Positions 52,163 to 60,636 are shown, counted from the first letter of the stretch. The stretch is 64,000 nt of DNA from Ruthenibacterium lactatiformans (GCF_000949455.1 NZ_JXXK01000016.1:1-64000); one strand, 5' to 3'. The notes: a model not told the origin generated them from the sequence alone. Numbers and translations: made by a program.

Positions 52163-52195
52163 ACCGCCGCTCTGACTAAAAATCAGGGCGGCGGT
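52163..52195 (-). terminator. Probable terminator of the TrlF-like gene
   Basis: A 13-bp stem ACCGCCGCTCTGA with its complement (one G-U pair), 7-nt loop, with UUUUA following on the minus strand, 86 bp past the stop codon. Confidence 0.6.
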
Positions 52196-52280
52196 AAGCA
52201 AGGATATCTAATTATCTTAATAAGCAAATGTGCGTCATATGTTATTGCCCAGAAAGAAATTTCCTTATGCAGAACGTTTA

Positions 52281-55085
52281 TTACCCTTTTATGTTATACT
52301 TATTTTTTCGCTTTGCGAACGCTTTTTCGCCACCTTCCAATATATCGCAGATATGCTGTTGTATTCCCTGAGCATTTAATATGCCATGGATAATCGTTCC
52401 GGAATCATCGTAAACTGGCAAATCATCCTCTATTGACCCCGTCCGATATTCAAAACGAAATTTATTGTTTGGCGTAGTATTTCCCTGCTGATTTGCAACA
52501 ATCACCTGCTCTGCGTCTCCAGAAACAACAACGTTTGCATTATGTGTGACAACGATAATTTGTCGTTCTATTTTTTTCTTTTTGATAAAGGTAATTAAAT
52601 CGTCGCTGATTGATTTGTTGTCTAAGTCATCTTCAGGTTGGTCAATCAGAATTGGAGATTTGCTTTCAGCCAAACTAATCAGTAGTTTAAGCAAAACTAA
52701 GGCTTTCTTTCCGGGAGACATCTCATCAATTAAGTCGTCCCCCATTTTGACGTTGTAAGTAACATTATACCAATTATCCAATATGCTTCTGAGCGCACTT
52801 TCCGGTGTAAAGCTCTTTGAAAAAGGAATTGTTTGATTTAAGCATGCCTTAATCAGTTTTTCTAAAGCAGTTTCGTCAAATTGATCTATATTGAAGTCTT
52901 CAACATTAATAATGTCTTTTTTTGACTTCAATACCCTATTATCAAATAGTTGCTTTATTCTTTGGCAAAAAGCTTCAGTTCGGAATGGAATAAGAACTGA
53001 AAAGGTTAATTCACTACCTTCATTTAAACTGCTTCCTTCGCCATTGACACTGGCTGCATACCGTTCTTGAATATCATCATATCTTTTAAAAGTCTGAACC
53101 AAATCTGATATAATCTCGTTGAGTTCTTCGCTCTTTTCATCAATTTTCCTATCGTAGTCTCTAAATATTAGTAACCTCTGCTCCTCTTCCTGAATCCGCT
53201 TAGACAATTCAGCGATAGCCTCATTACTCTCAACTTGTTCTTTCAACTCATCGACCACGATCTCACTATTTCTCATGTCCGTAACAGTTTTTTCCCGCTT
53301 AGTCTGGTACTTTTGGATTATTTTAAGCTTATATTCCTTCCATAACTCGTCTGCTTTTTCTTTAATCATTGATACCGCATCCGAAATATCTTTCCGAACA
53401 TCATCGCTCATGGCTTTATCCGTCTCAACGGGAATAACCACGGAGACAATTGAGTCAACAATGGAAATGTCATTTTCAATTGTCTGAAGTTGCACATTGA
53501 GTTTAGTCAATTCGGATACGGCAGTGTCATATTTTGAAATATCCTCCTCTGATATTGAAAGCTCTTTGGATTCGATTTCTTTTTGCTTTTTTAGGCCGTC
53601 AAGCTGTTTTTCAATTCCTGCGCGAGATCCTATTTCTGCCATCTCTTTTTTAATACTCTGAATCTCCTCATTAATTTGGACAGCATCATATATTCTCTTA
53701 TCCAGAGAAGGCTTATACTCCCGAATTTCTTTCAGCATCTGCTCATGACTTATTCGAGCATTATCGTTTTGCAGTATAATTTCTTCGATGATGTTGTCTA
53801 TTTCGGTTTTTTCTTCATTTTCATCAGACAGTTGATTTAAGTATGTTTGAGGAATATATACAATTTTATGAGAGTCATTTTGTACACCTGTTTCGTTCAC
53901 CTCACCATCTTTCCAAAACACCTTAACCTTCGTTAACACACGAGTTTTTGTTTTTGATTTCTCCGTTTTTTCCTCAACTTGATTTTTATCTATGGTTAAA
54001 GCAAGGTTATGAAGCAATATTGACTTTCCCGTCGATTTTCCACCAATGATACAAGACAACTTATCGTTAAATTGTATCGGCTCAGGGGAAAAGTCCGGAT
54101 CATCAATTACGATACGATCAATCACGTGATAATTGGACTTTTCTTCCGGCATAAGAGGCGAAATTCTCACTCTGTCTTTCGGTTCGTAAAGTACCTGTTT
54201 GAGGCCATTAAATGAGGGGTCTGATTTTATCCAGCAATAACGTTGATTATCCGGCTCAAATAACTTGGCATTTGTGTGCGCGTCACATCCATGAAAACAT
54301 GGCTTCAGAGAACCGCATTTTCTAATAACTTCATCAGGCGAGTCACTCTTTTCGCCAAGGAAATATGATATATCACTAGGATTTCCAGAAAAAATGGCAT
54401 CTACAAATTGGTATATTGATTGTCTTGTGGCGTCAAAGTCGGATGGATTCGCTTCAATATGTGAAAAACTGTTTGCTGCCCCGGTTACTCCGTCATTACT
54501 GCTGTTTGAAACAATTATGATTGTATTTTCACGCAGTTCTGGATCATTGGAAAAAAGTTTTTTTAGCGAATCTACAGAAGGGATAAACTGTCCAACGCCT
54601 TTTAAATACGCCGCATCTTCGGCCAAAGACGAATCTAATGCTTTCCCAAGCGAGATTAATTGCGCCTTTGTCGCGGAATACGGACGACCATTATACTCAA
54701 AGGAGAGCTTGGAGAAAAATCGATCTTCCAGTTCATCAACTACTACAGGATTAAACAAGAAGTGTATATTAATTCCTTCGTTTCGTGACATTGGAGTCAT
54801 TCGCAGTTCAACATTTGGAATCACCAATTTAATTGTACCTGGCAACCTTTTTTCAGCGATGACTTTTTTATAATTTTCTATTGAAAGATAGTCCGTAATT
54901 CCAATAGAAACTATTGATTTGACTTTATCGCTTCCGTCTCCAACGTAGTCTAATATACTTCTATAAAAACCGTACCAGCGTTCCTCTATGGTTGTTCCTT
55001 CGTACTGGTCATTTTTATTTGTACCAGGAGTATGTACATGTAGATCCCATCTTCTCCACTCAGAGCCTCTTAAATATTCGTTCAT
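52281..55085 (-). CDS. TrlF-like PHP-domain/SMC-type ATPase
   Basis: A 934-residue protein. The N-terminus is a PHP-type phosphoesterase domain (RRWDLHVHTPGT near residue 13, GITDYLS, GCDAHTN). Walker A is IIGGKSTGKS (about residue 350). A long coiled coil spans ~430-650. The C-terminal half-ATPase has MSPGKKALVLLKLL (signature), PILIDQPEDDLDN (Walker B) and VTHNANVVV. This matches TrlF-type PHP-AAA proteins found with defence genes, though the molecular action is unknown. RBS AAGGAG. The DNA is much more AT-rich than the host, indicating separate acquisition. Confidence 0.82.
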   Translation of the reverse strand: MNEYLRGSEWRRWDLHVHTPGTNKNDQYEGTTIEERWYGFYRSILDYVGDGSDKVKSIVSIGITDYLSIENYKKVIAEKRLPGTIKLVIPNVELRMTPMSRNEGINIHFLFNPVVVDELEDRFFSKLSFEYNGRPYSATKAQLISLGKALDSSLAEDAAYLKGVGQFIPSVDSLKKLFSNDPELRENTIIIVSNSSNDGVTGAANSFSHIEANPSDFDATRQSIYQFVDAIFSGNPSDISYFLGEKSDSPDEVIRKCGSLKPCFHGCDAHTNAKLFEPDNQRYCWIKSDPSFNGLKQVLYEPKDRVRISPLMPEEKSNYHVIDRIVIDDPDFSPEPIQFNDKLSCIIGGKSTGKSILLHNLALTIDKNQVEEKTEKSKTKTRVLTKVKVFWKDGEVNETGVQNDSHKIVYIPQTYLNQLSDENEEKTEIDNIIEEIILQNDNARISHEQMLKEIREYKPSLDKRIYDAVQINEEIQSIKKEMAEIGSRAGIEKQLDGLKKQKEIESKELSISEEDISKYDTAVSELTKLNVQLQTIENDISIVDSIVSVVIPVETDKAMSDDVRKDISDAVSMIKEKADELWKEYKLKIIQKYQTKREKTVTDMRNSEIVVDELKEQVESNEAIAELSKRIQEEEQRLLIFRDYDRKIDEKSEELNEIISDLVQTFKRYDDIQERYAASVNGEGSSLNEGSELTFSVLIPFRTEAFCQRIKQLFDNRVLKSKKDIINVEDFNIDQFDETALEKLIKACLNQTIPFSKSFTPESALRSILDNWYNVTYNVKMGDDLIDEMSPGKKALVLLKLLISLAESKSPILIDQPEDDLDNKSISDDLITFIKKKKIERQIIVVTHNANVVVSGDAEQVIVANQQGNTTPNNKFRFEYRTGSIEDDLPVYDDSGTIIHGILNAQGIQQHICDILEGGEKAFAKRKNKYNIKG

Positions 55086-55097
55086 TTCTATTTCTCC

Positions 55098-55535
55098 TTA
55101 GGTAACAATATTCGCCTTGCTTCCGCCCGACTTCTCTTTTTCAACAACAATTTGTTTATCGATACGATTTTTCAAGTCAACAACATGAGAAATAATACCA
55201 ACAAGCCGATTTCCATCAGCCAAACCAGAAAGAGCTTTCATTGCTTGATCCAAGGATTCTTCGTCAAGAGAGCCAAATCCTTCGTCAACAAACATGGTAT
55301 CAAGCTTAACACCACCGGCAGATGCTTGGATCTCATCAGAGAGTCCCAGTGCAAGCGAGAGCGACGCCTTGAAGGATTCACCACCCGAAAGTGTCTTTAC
55401 ACTTCTTTCTGTGCCGTTGTAATGGTCAATAACGTCAAGATCGAGTCCGCTTTGGCTACGGTTATTCTCGGCTTCTTTTCGACGTTTCAGCTCATACTGT
55501 CCTCCGGACATAATCATAAAGCGAGTATTGCAACG
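55098..55535 (-). pseudogene. sbcC: SbcC nuclease subunit remnant (C-terminal part only)
   Basis: About 145 codons matching the C-terminal ATPase lobe of SbcC: RFMIMSGGQYELKRRKEAE, TLSGGESFKASLSLALGLSDEI (ABC signature), FVDEGFGSLDEESLDQAM (Walker B) and VGIISHVVDLKNRIDKQI. Intact SbcC has about 1,000 residues with an N-terminal Walker A; that part is absent. Homology fades near 55535 and an in-frame stop follows upstream, so it cannot form the nuclease. It ends 12 bp before the TrlF-like gene. The break point probably records a recombination where the conjugation module was joined. Confidence 0.82.
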
Positions 55536-55592
55536 GTGTACAAAGGGAACATAATAAAAAACTTAATAATGGACTGCCAATCTTACACAAAG

Positions 55593-55625
55593 TACCGCCC
55601 AAACGAGACTACGGGCGGTATTTTT
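55593..55625 (+). terminator. Intrinsic terminator upstream of parB-like gene
   Basis: A perfect 8-bp stem TACCGCCC/GGGCGGTA, 12-nt loop, then TTTTT, reading towards the conjugation module. It insulates or attenuates transcription entering it. Confidence 0.75.
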
Positions 55626-55660
55626 GTATCATGGCGGAGAAAGGAGGAACTTCCCACGGG

Positions 55661-55690
55661 GGCTTGACTGAAAAGTTGAGCCTCTTTTTT
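55661..55690 (+). terminator. Second hairpin directly ahead of the parB-like gene
   Basis: GGCTTGAC pairs with GTTGAGCC (two G-U pairs), followed by TCTTTTTT. It lies inside a possible 32-codon leader frame (55631-55729) whose end overlaps the parB start, so an attenuator is possible. The leader has no ribosome site. Confidence 0.5.
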
Positions 55691-55718
55691 CATGCCAAAA
55701 AACAGGAGGTAAATGCTT

Positions 55719-57092
55719 ATGGCAGATGATAAAACCACAAAAACGCCGGAACAGCCGGTAACGGATAGCGGGCCGGGCAAGGAAACGCCTCCCGCTCCCC
55801 CAAAAGAGCCGGAGAAGGTTTCCGTTTCTCCGGAGCCGGAAAAAAAGACGGAACCGGAGGTAAAGAACCCGCAGGTTTCCGTCTATAACTTCGCTGAAAT
55901 TATGAAGGAAAAGAAGGTCGAGGAACGGGCGGCAGCTCCCAGCGGGGAAAAGCCTGCCCCGGCAAAAACGGAAAAACCGGAAAAGCAGCCGGAGGCTCCG
56001 AAGAAAGCGGAGGAAAAACCCAAAGAGCCGGAACAGCCGAAGCGCCGGGGCCGTCCCCCGAAAGCAGATAAGGACAAGGCCGCAACCCCGAAGCCCAAAG
56101 CTCCCGCACAGAAACCGGAAAATGCGGTCAAAAAAGAACCGGAGAAAAAAACGGCGCCAACGGTACAGGCCGCTCCCGCTCCGAAGGAACCCGAAAAACC
56201 GAAGGATGCACCACGCCGGGGCAAGGAACAGATCGTCTATATCAAGCTGAACGATCTTCACGCCTTCAAGAACCATCCCTTTGAGGTTCGGGATGATGAA
56301 GAAATGCGGGCTATGGTGTCCAGCGTCAAGGACAAGGGCGTGACCCAGCCCGCTATCGTCCGTCCCCGTGAGGATGGCGGCTATGAGATCGTGTCCGGCC
56401 ACCGCCGCCAGAAGGCCAGCGAGCTTGCCGGATATGCGGATATGCCCTGTATTGTTCGCAATCTGACGGACGATGAAGCCATCACGCAGATGGTCGAGGA
56501 CAATCTCAACCAGCGTGAAGAAATCCTCCCCAGTGAACGGGCCAAAGCCTTGAAAATGCAGCTTGAGGCCATCAAGCACCAGGGCTCCCGCACTTCGGGC
56601 CAGATTGACCCGAAGGACGCAGGAAAACGCTCCAACGAAATTGTAGCCGAGCGCAATAAGATGGCGGTCAAGCAGGTGCAGCGGTATATCCGGCTCAATG
56701 AGCTGGTTCCCGACCTGATGAAGCTGATGGATGAAAAAAAGCTGGGCTTTACTACGGCGGTGGAGCTTTCCTATATCGGCAGGAAGAACCAGAACTATAT
56801 CGCCGTCGCCATTGACAGCCAGCAGTCCTCGCCTTCACAGGCGCAGGCAAAGCGTATGCGTGAGCTGGACGAAAAGAAGCTGCTCAACGGGGATGTGATC
56901 GACGGCATTATGATGGAGGACAAAAAGGAGGTAGACAAAGTGATTTTGACAGGTGCGGAACTGAGCAAGTATTTCGGCAAGGAAACTACGCCGAGGGAAA
57001 TGAAGGACCAGATCATCAAGCTGCTGGACGACTGGAAGGGTCAGCAGAAGGAACATGAAAAGCCGGAGAAGAAAACCGAACAGGAAAAGTAA
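55719..57092 (+). CDS. ParB/Spo0J-like partition protein of the conjugation module
   Basis: A 457-residue protein. Residues 1-165 are a low-complexity Pro/Lys/Glu-rich region containing one AT-hook-like PKRRGRPPK. Residues ~170-330 are a ParB domain (IVYIKLNDLHAFKNHPFEV, SGHRRQKASELAGY, TQMVEDNLNQREEILPSERAKA) with a KorB-like HTH. The tail is acidic/basic. The ATG follows AGGAGG. It opens the rightward module and, by analogy, aids element maintenance or transcription. The first repeated stem-loop follows its stop codon. Confidence 0.9.
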   Translation: MADDKTTKTPEQPVTDSGPGKETPPAPPKEPEKVSVSPEPEKKTEPEVKNPQVSVYNFAEIMKEKKVEERAAAPSGEKPAPAKTEKPEKQPEAPKKAEEKPKEPEQPKRRGRPPKADKDKAATPKPKAPAQKPENAVKKEPEKKTAPTVQAAPAPKEPEKPKDAPRRGKEQIVYIKLNDLHAFKNHPFEVRDDEEMRAMVSSVKDKGVTQPAIVRPREDGGYEIVSGHRRQKASELAGYADMPCIVRNLTDDEAITQMVEDNLNQREEILPSERAKALKMQLEAIKHQGSRTSGQIDPKDAGKRSNEIVAERNKMAVKQVQRYIRLNELVPDLMKLMDEKKLGFTTAVELSYIGRKNQNYIAVAIDSQQSSPSQAQAKRMRELDEKKLLNGDVIDGIMMEDKKEVDKVILTGAELSKYFGKETTPREMKDQIIKLLDDWKGQQKEHEKPEKKTEQEK

Positions 57093-57099
57093 GCCCAAA

Positions 57100-57122
57100 C
57101 TTCGGGTCAGCATGGCCCGAGG
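57100..57122 (+). repeat. Repeated intergenic stem-loop, copy 1
   Basis: A 10-bp stem (CTTCGGGTCA with TGGCCCGAGG, two G-U pairs) around GCA, 8 bp after the parB-like stop. A separate 7-bp hairpin GCGGGGC/GCCCCGC follows at 57126-57142. Confidence 0.75.
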
Positions 57123-57150
57123 ATTGCGGGGCTCTGCCCCGCGCCCCGAA

Positions 57151-57316
57151 GCTCTGGAGATATAAATTATTCCCCGTCGCCAGTTATTCCGTAGCATAGC
57201 CGGGAAAATCAGTCAAGGGCAGCGCCGCCGCAGGCGGTGCCAGAGGCACCCTTGACGGATTTCTCCCGGTTATGCTTTTTCCCGGTCAAGCGACGGGGAT
57301 ATAAATTCTCCAGAGC
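57151..57316 (+). ncRNA. Candidate structured RNA or single-strand DNA element, ~166 nt
   Basis: Five nested helices close on each other: GCTCTGGAG (57151-57159) with 57308-57316; CCCCGTCGC (57172-57180) with 57290-57298; GCATAGCCGGGA (57194-57205) with 57264-57275 (one G-U); GTCAAGGG (57212-57219) with 57249-57256; and the apical GCGCCGCC/GGCGGTGC with GCA loop (57222-57240). The segment ATATAAATT occurs on both sides between the outer two helices. It fills the parB to DUF7768 gap. No known class was recognised. It could be an RNA regulator, or an origin of transfer or replication acting as folded ssDNA. Confidence 0.65.
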
Positions 57317-57401
57317 CGTTCCCCTTCCCGGGGGAAGGGGCGGAGGGGTTGGGCGAACTCTTGCTTTTCCCTAAACCAAAACAGAAATGGAGGCTCAACC
57401 A

Positions 57402-57758
57402 ATGAAACGACCTTTAGCGTACCTGACCGCCGCATGGAGCGGCGAGCCGGATGTTGATATGGAGCTGGCGGCCCACTACTGCCGTCTTGCTTATGAGGCG
57501 GGCTTTTCCCCGATCTGCCCGCTCTTGTATCTGCCGCTGTTTTTGAATGACAGCGTTCCCGAGGAACACAAGGCCGGGATTGATATGCGCCGGGATATGC
57601 TGCGGCGCTCCCACACCCTGATCGTCTGCGGCAGCGCTGTGGATGAGGATGTAAAAAACGATATTGCGGTTGCCGGGCGGCTGGGCATTGCGGCGACCAC
57701 ACTGGAAGGGGTGCTTGCCGTGAAGGGACACGGCACCCCGGGCCATGCCGGACATTAA
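57402..57758 (+). CDS. DUF7768/DUF4406-like protein
   Basis: A 118-residue protein (MKRPLAYLTAAWSGEPDVDMELAAHYCRLAYEAG...) resembling the nucleoside 2-deoxyribosyltransferase-like proteins common on conjugative elements. ATG 57402 is chosen because GGAGG sits 8 bp ahead, inside an upstream ATG. It overlaps the methylase start by 14 bp. Function unknown; a nucleotide-processing role is only fold-based inference. Confidence 0.7.
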   Translation: MKRPLAYLTAAWSGEPDVDMELAAHYCRLAYEAGFSPICPLLYLPLFLNDSVPEEHKAGIDMRRDMLRRSHTLIVCGSAVDEDVKNDIAVAGRLGIAATTLEGVLAVKGHGTPGHAGH

Positions 57759-58830
57759 GCTGGGAAGCCTTTTCGACGGGATCGGCGTGTTCCCTCTGGC
57801 TGCTTCCCGGTGCGGTATCCGTCCGGTATGGGCCAGCGAGATTGAAAAAGCGCCCATCTCCATAACCAAAAGGCACTTTCCCGACATGGTGCATTTGGGG
57901 GATATTACGAAGGTGGACGGCGGGAAAATCCCACCTGTCCATATAATTACCTTCGGTTCCCCCTGTCAGAACCTTTCTCTGATTGGCAACCGCTCCGGCC
58001 TTGCCGGGGCAAAATCAAGCCTGTTCTATCAGGCGTTTCGTATCATACAGGAAATGAGGGATGCTACTGATAACCTATATCCAGCTATCGCTGTTTGGGA
58101 AAACGTCATGGGAGCGTTTTCTACAAATGACCGGATGGACTTTAGAGCCGTCCTATCCGCCTTCTCGGACACCGAAGTTCCAATGCCTCCTTCGGGAAGA
58201 TGGGGAAACGCCGGAATGGTGCGAGGGGGAACGCCTGATGTGTGCTGGCGACTCATGGACGCCCAGTATTGGGCAGGCTCCCGAAGGCTGGCACGAAGGC
58301 AGCGGATTTTCGTCGTGGCGGATTTTGGAGGCAGACGTGCCGCAGACATACTATTTAAGCCCCGTCCAATGCTCCCACTTCCTCCGCCTTGCGGAGAGGG
58401 CGGGTGGGCCGCCGCCGAAGGAGATCGAACAGCTTCTTTTGAAACAGGGCGGCAGATACCAGTCATCCACCCCTTTCAGTGCTTCCGTATGCGGGGAGCG
58501 GCAAAAAGGCAGGAAGAAACGGCCTTCCGAAACAGCTTCGGATTACCAACTGACCCTTTTCCCACTCTTTTAGCCAGTGATGTAACGCCCTTTGCCTTCT
58601 GGTATGAGGGCGACCCGAAGGGCGGCTGTATCCGTTTTCTGACGGAAACGGAAAGCGAACGGCTGATGGGGCTGCCAGAGGGCTGGACAAAGTACGGGGC
58701 GGACGGCGTGGAGATCCGGCCTCTGCAACGCTACAAGGCACTGGGAAACGCGATTGCCCTCCCTTGCGCCGATTACATTATGGCCGGGATTTATGAGGTG
58801 CTGGCTGACCGGGCCGGAAAGGAGGAATGA
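57745..58830 (+). CDS. DNA cytosine-5 methyltransferase
   Basis: A 361-residue C5 methylase. SAM motif LGSLFDGIGVFPLAASRCG, catalytic FGSPCQNLS (PCQ), ENVMGAF (ENV), RRLARRQRIFVVADF and the C-terminal ALGNAIALPCADYIMAGI are in order. The target-recognition part is unusually proline/glycine-rich, and a second open frame of 170 codons lies nested within it. No endonuclease is adjacent, so it probably protects the element from host restriction along with ArdA. Its stop overlaps the ribosome site of ardA. Confidence 0.9.
   Translation: MPDIKLGSLFDGIGVFPLAASRCGIRPVWASEIEKAPISITKRHFPDMVHLGDITKVDGGKIPPVHIITFGSPCQNLSLIGNRSGLAGAKSSLFYQAFRIIQEMRDATDNLYPAIAVWENVMGAFSTNDRMDFRAVLSAFSDTEVPMPPSGRWGNAGMVRGGTPDVCWRLMDAQYWAGSRRLARRQRIFVVADFGGRRAADILFKPRPMLPLPPPCGEGGWAAAEGDRTASFETGRQIPVIHPFQCFRMRGAAKRQEETAFRNSFGLPTDPFPTLLASDVTPFAFWYEGDPKGGCIRFLTETESERLMGLPEGWTKYGADGVEIRPLQRYKALGNAIALPCADYIMAGIYEVLADRAGKEE
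58061..58573 (+). CDS. Putative gene nested in the methylase in another frame
   Basis: A 170-codon open frame, shifted +1 against the methylase. It starts at ATG 58061 behind AGGAAATGAGGG. The product reads like a real protein (QLSLFGKTSWERFLQMTGW, CLLREDGETPEWCEGE, ILEADVPQTYYLSPVQCSHF). I recall similar proteins (SLFGKTS..., LEP, LSPKAC) overlapping methylase genes in Firmicutes phages and elements, but could not check. The ends are basic then hydrophobic (YQLTLFPLF). Function unknown. It may be chance, given the GC-rich DNA. Confidence 0.5.
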   Translation: MLLITYIQLSLFGKTSWERFLQMTGWTLEPSYPPSRTPKFQCLLREDGETPEWCEGERLMCAGDSWTPSIGQAPEGWHEGSGFSSWRILEADVPQTYYLSPVQCSHFLRLAERAGGPPPKEIEQLLLKQGGRYQSSTPFSASVCGERQKGRKKRPSETASDYQLTLFPLF

Positions 58831-58834
58831 GCCC

Positions 58835-59548
58835 ATGTTTGAAGCCTATATAACCAATACAGCCCTATACCCCTTAATGGGGATTGAGGTAGGGACAACG
58901 GTACATTTCCCCATGACGACACAGGAGTTGCAGGCCGCCCTTGCCAAAATCGGGATAGACGGGAAACGGTACAGCGAAGTGTTCTTTACCAGCTTTGACA
59001 GTGATGTGCTGGGGCTCTACGATTATCTCTACGAATGTGAGAACATCGACGAGCTGAACGAGCTGGGCCACGCCCTGCTGGAAGTACGGGATAAGGGCGG
59101 ACTGGAAACCTTTGAAGCCGCTCTTGTCTTGGGAAACCACACAAGGAGCGTGAAGGATTTGATAAACCTGACGCAGAACCTTGACCTTTACCGCTTTTAC
59201 CCGGATATTTCCGATGATGAAGGGCTGGGCCGTCTTTACGCCGACGAGCTTGGGACTATCGACATACCGGAGCACATTCAGAACTACTTCGATTATGAGG
59301 CATACGGGCGGGATGTGCGTATCAACGAGGGCGGCGTATTCGCTCCCGGTGGGTATGTGTCGGCAGTCCCGGAGGGCTTCAAGGAGTATTACCACGGGCC
59401 GCAGGACATTCCGCCGGAACACCGGATATTTGCCTATCCTGAAAAGGCCGAGCCTGTCCACTCCATTCTCGCTACACTCAAACGGTTTCAAGAAGCCCCA
59501 CCCGCTCCGAAAAAGGACAAGGCGGGACCTTCCCATGAAGAACGGTAA
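58835..59548 (+). CDS. ardA: Antirestriction protein ArdA
   Basis: A 237-residue acidic DNA mimic that blocks type I restriction during conjugative entry. It starts MFEAYITNTALYPLMGIEVG and contains the ArdA middle region (EVFFTSFDSDVLGLYDYLYECENIDELNELGHAL, FEAALVLGNHTRSVKDLINLTQNLD) and the C-terminal part (YFDYEAYGRDVRINEGG). ATG 58835 has GGAGGAA upstream, in the end of the methylase gene. The tail after ~210 is variable and charged. The second repeated stem-loop follows. Confidence 0.9.
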   Translation: MFEAYITNTALYPLMGIEVGTTVHFPMTTQELQAALAKIGIDGKRYSEVFFTSFDSDVLGLYDYLYECENIDELNELGHALLEVRDKGGLETFEAALVLGNHTRSVKDLINLTQNLDLYRFYPDISDDEGLGRLYADELGTIDIPEHIQNYFDYEAYGRDVRINEGGVFAPGGYVSAVPEGFKEYYHGPQDIPPEHRIFAYPEKAEPVHSILATLKRFQEAPPAPKKDKAGPSHEER

Positions 59549-59550
59549 GA

Positions 59551-59573
59551 CTTCGGGCCAGCATGGCCCGAAG
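59551..59573 (+). repeat. Repeated intergenic stem-loop, copy 2
   Basis: A perfect 10-bp stem (CTTCGGGCCA with its complement) around GCA, between ardA and the next gene. The following AAAGGAGGT is a ribosome site 4 nt from the stem. Confidence 0.8.
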
Positions 59574-59592
59574 CATAAAGGAGGTGCATACC

Positions 59593-60612
59593 ATCAACTA
59601 TTACCCTATCAATGAAGGAGCCGCCCGCCGGGCAAAAGAAATGAACAGCTTTTCCGACTACAAGGAAGGGAGCGCAACGGCGGAATACCGGGCAATGGTG
59701 GACAAGGCCGCCGCCATAGCGGAAAAGCAGAAATCCCGGGTGGACCCCATGTACCATGAGAAGATCGACCATCTGTTAGACACCTACGCCCGCAAGCTGG
59801 CCGAAAACATGAACCAGGGCTTTGCCATTGACGCGAGGGTTCCCTCTGTGCTGATCGCCGGGCCTTCCAATTTCCCGGTGGGAAAGAAGGAAAAACAGAA
59901 CCGGGCGCGGGACAGCAACATGGAGGAATGGCGGCATATTCAAGGGCTGCTGGATAAGATACGCAGCACCGGCATGGGCGGGATCAGCGCCGATGACCCG
60001 GCAGCGATTGAAAAGCTCCAGAAGAAGCTGGACGGGCTGGAACGCTCCCAGCTCATTATGAAGGAGGTCAACGCCTATTACCGCAAGCATGGCAAGCTGG
60101 ACGGCTGTGCGCTGCTGTCGCCGGACCAGATCGAAAAGCTGAAAGCAAGCATGGCGTCAAGTTGGCGAAGCGACCCGAGGCCCTTTGAAAGTTACCAGCT
60201 AACCAACAACAATGCGGAGATCCGCCGGGTAAAGGCCCGTATCGAACAGCTTTCCAAACAGGCACAGCAGGAATTTTCCGGCTGGGAGTTCGATGGGGGT
60301 CGTGTGGAAATGAACCGGGAGGACAACCGCTTGCAGGTGTTCTTTGACGGAAAGCCTGACGCGGACACCCGGGCCGAGCTGAAAAGCAGCGGCTTTCGTT
60401 GGGCTCCCAGCGTGGGCGCATGGCAGAGGCAGCTCACGGACAACGCCATCCGGGCGGCTGACCGTCTGGAATGTATCAAGCCGCTGTCCGGCGAAAAGCC
60501 CTCCCAACTTCAAAAGAAGCCCTCTATCTTGCAGACCATGCGGGAACAGGACGAAAAAGTCCAGACGGAGCCGGAAAAGAAAGCTCCGTCCGGCAGAGAT
60601 GCCGAGCGGTAA
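59593..60612 (+). CDS. Conserved conjugative-element protein of unknown function
   Basis: About 339 residues. A helical N-terminus (NYYPINEGAARRAKEMNSFSDY) and central coiled region precede a C-terminal block FDGGRVEMNREDNRLQVFFD, then GFRWAPSVGAWQRQLT, also seen in other mobile-element proteins. The start is unclear. AAAGGAGGT sits 8 bp before ATC 59593, where an ATG would be expected. GTG 59584 overlaps the ribosome site, and ATG 59563 lies inside a hairpin. ATC 59593 is given as most likely, either as a rare start or a mutated ATG. Confidence 0.6.
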   Translation: MNYYPINEGAARRAKEMNSFSDYKEGSATAEYRAMVDKAAAIAEKQKSRVDPMYHEKIDHLLDTYARKLAENMNQGFAIDARVPSVLIAGPSNFPVGKKEKQNRARDSNMEEWRHIQGLLDKIRSTGMGGISADDPAAIEKLQKKLDGLERSQLIMKEVNAYYRKHGKLDGCALLSPDQIEKLKASMASSWRSDPRPFESYQLTNNNAEIRRVKARIEQLSKQAQQEFSGWEFDGGRVEMNREDNRLQVFFDGKPDADTRAELKSSGFRWAPSVGAWQRQLTDNAIRAADRLECIKPLSGEKPSQLQKKPSILQTMREQDEKVQTEPEKKAPSGRDAER

Positions 60613-60613
60613 G

Positions 60614-60636
60614 CCTCGGGCCACATTGGCCCGAGG
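60614..60636 (+). repeat. Repeated intergenic stem-loop, copy 3
   Basis: A perfect 10-bp stem (CCTCGGGCCA with its complement) around CAT, followed by TTTTCTG. This is the only copy with a short T-run. Confidence 0.8.
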
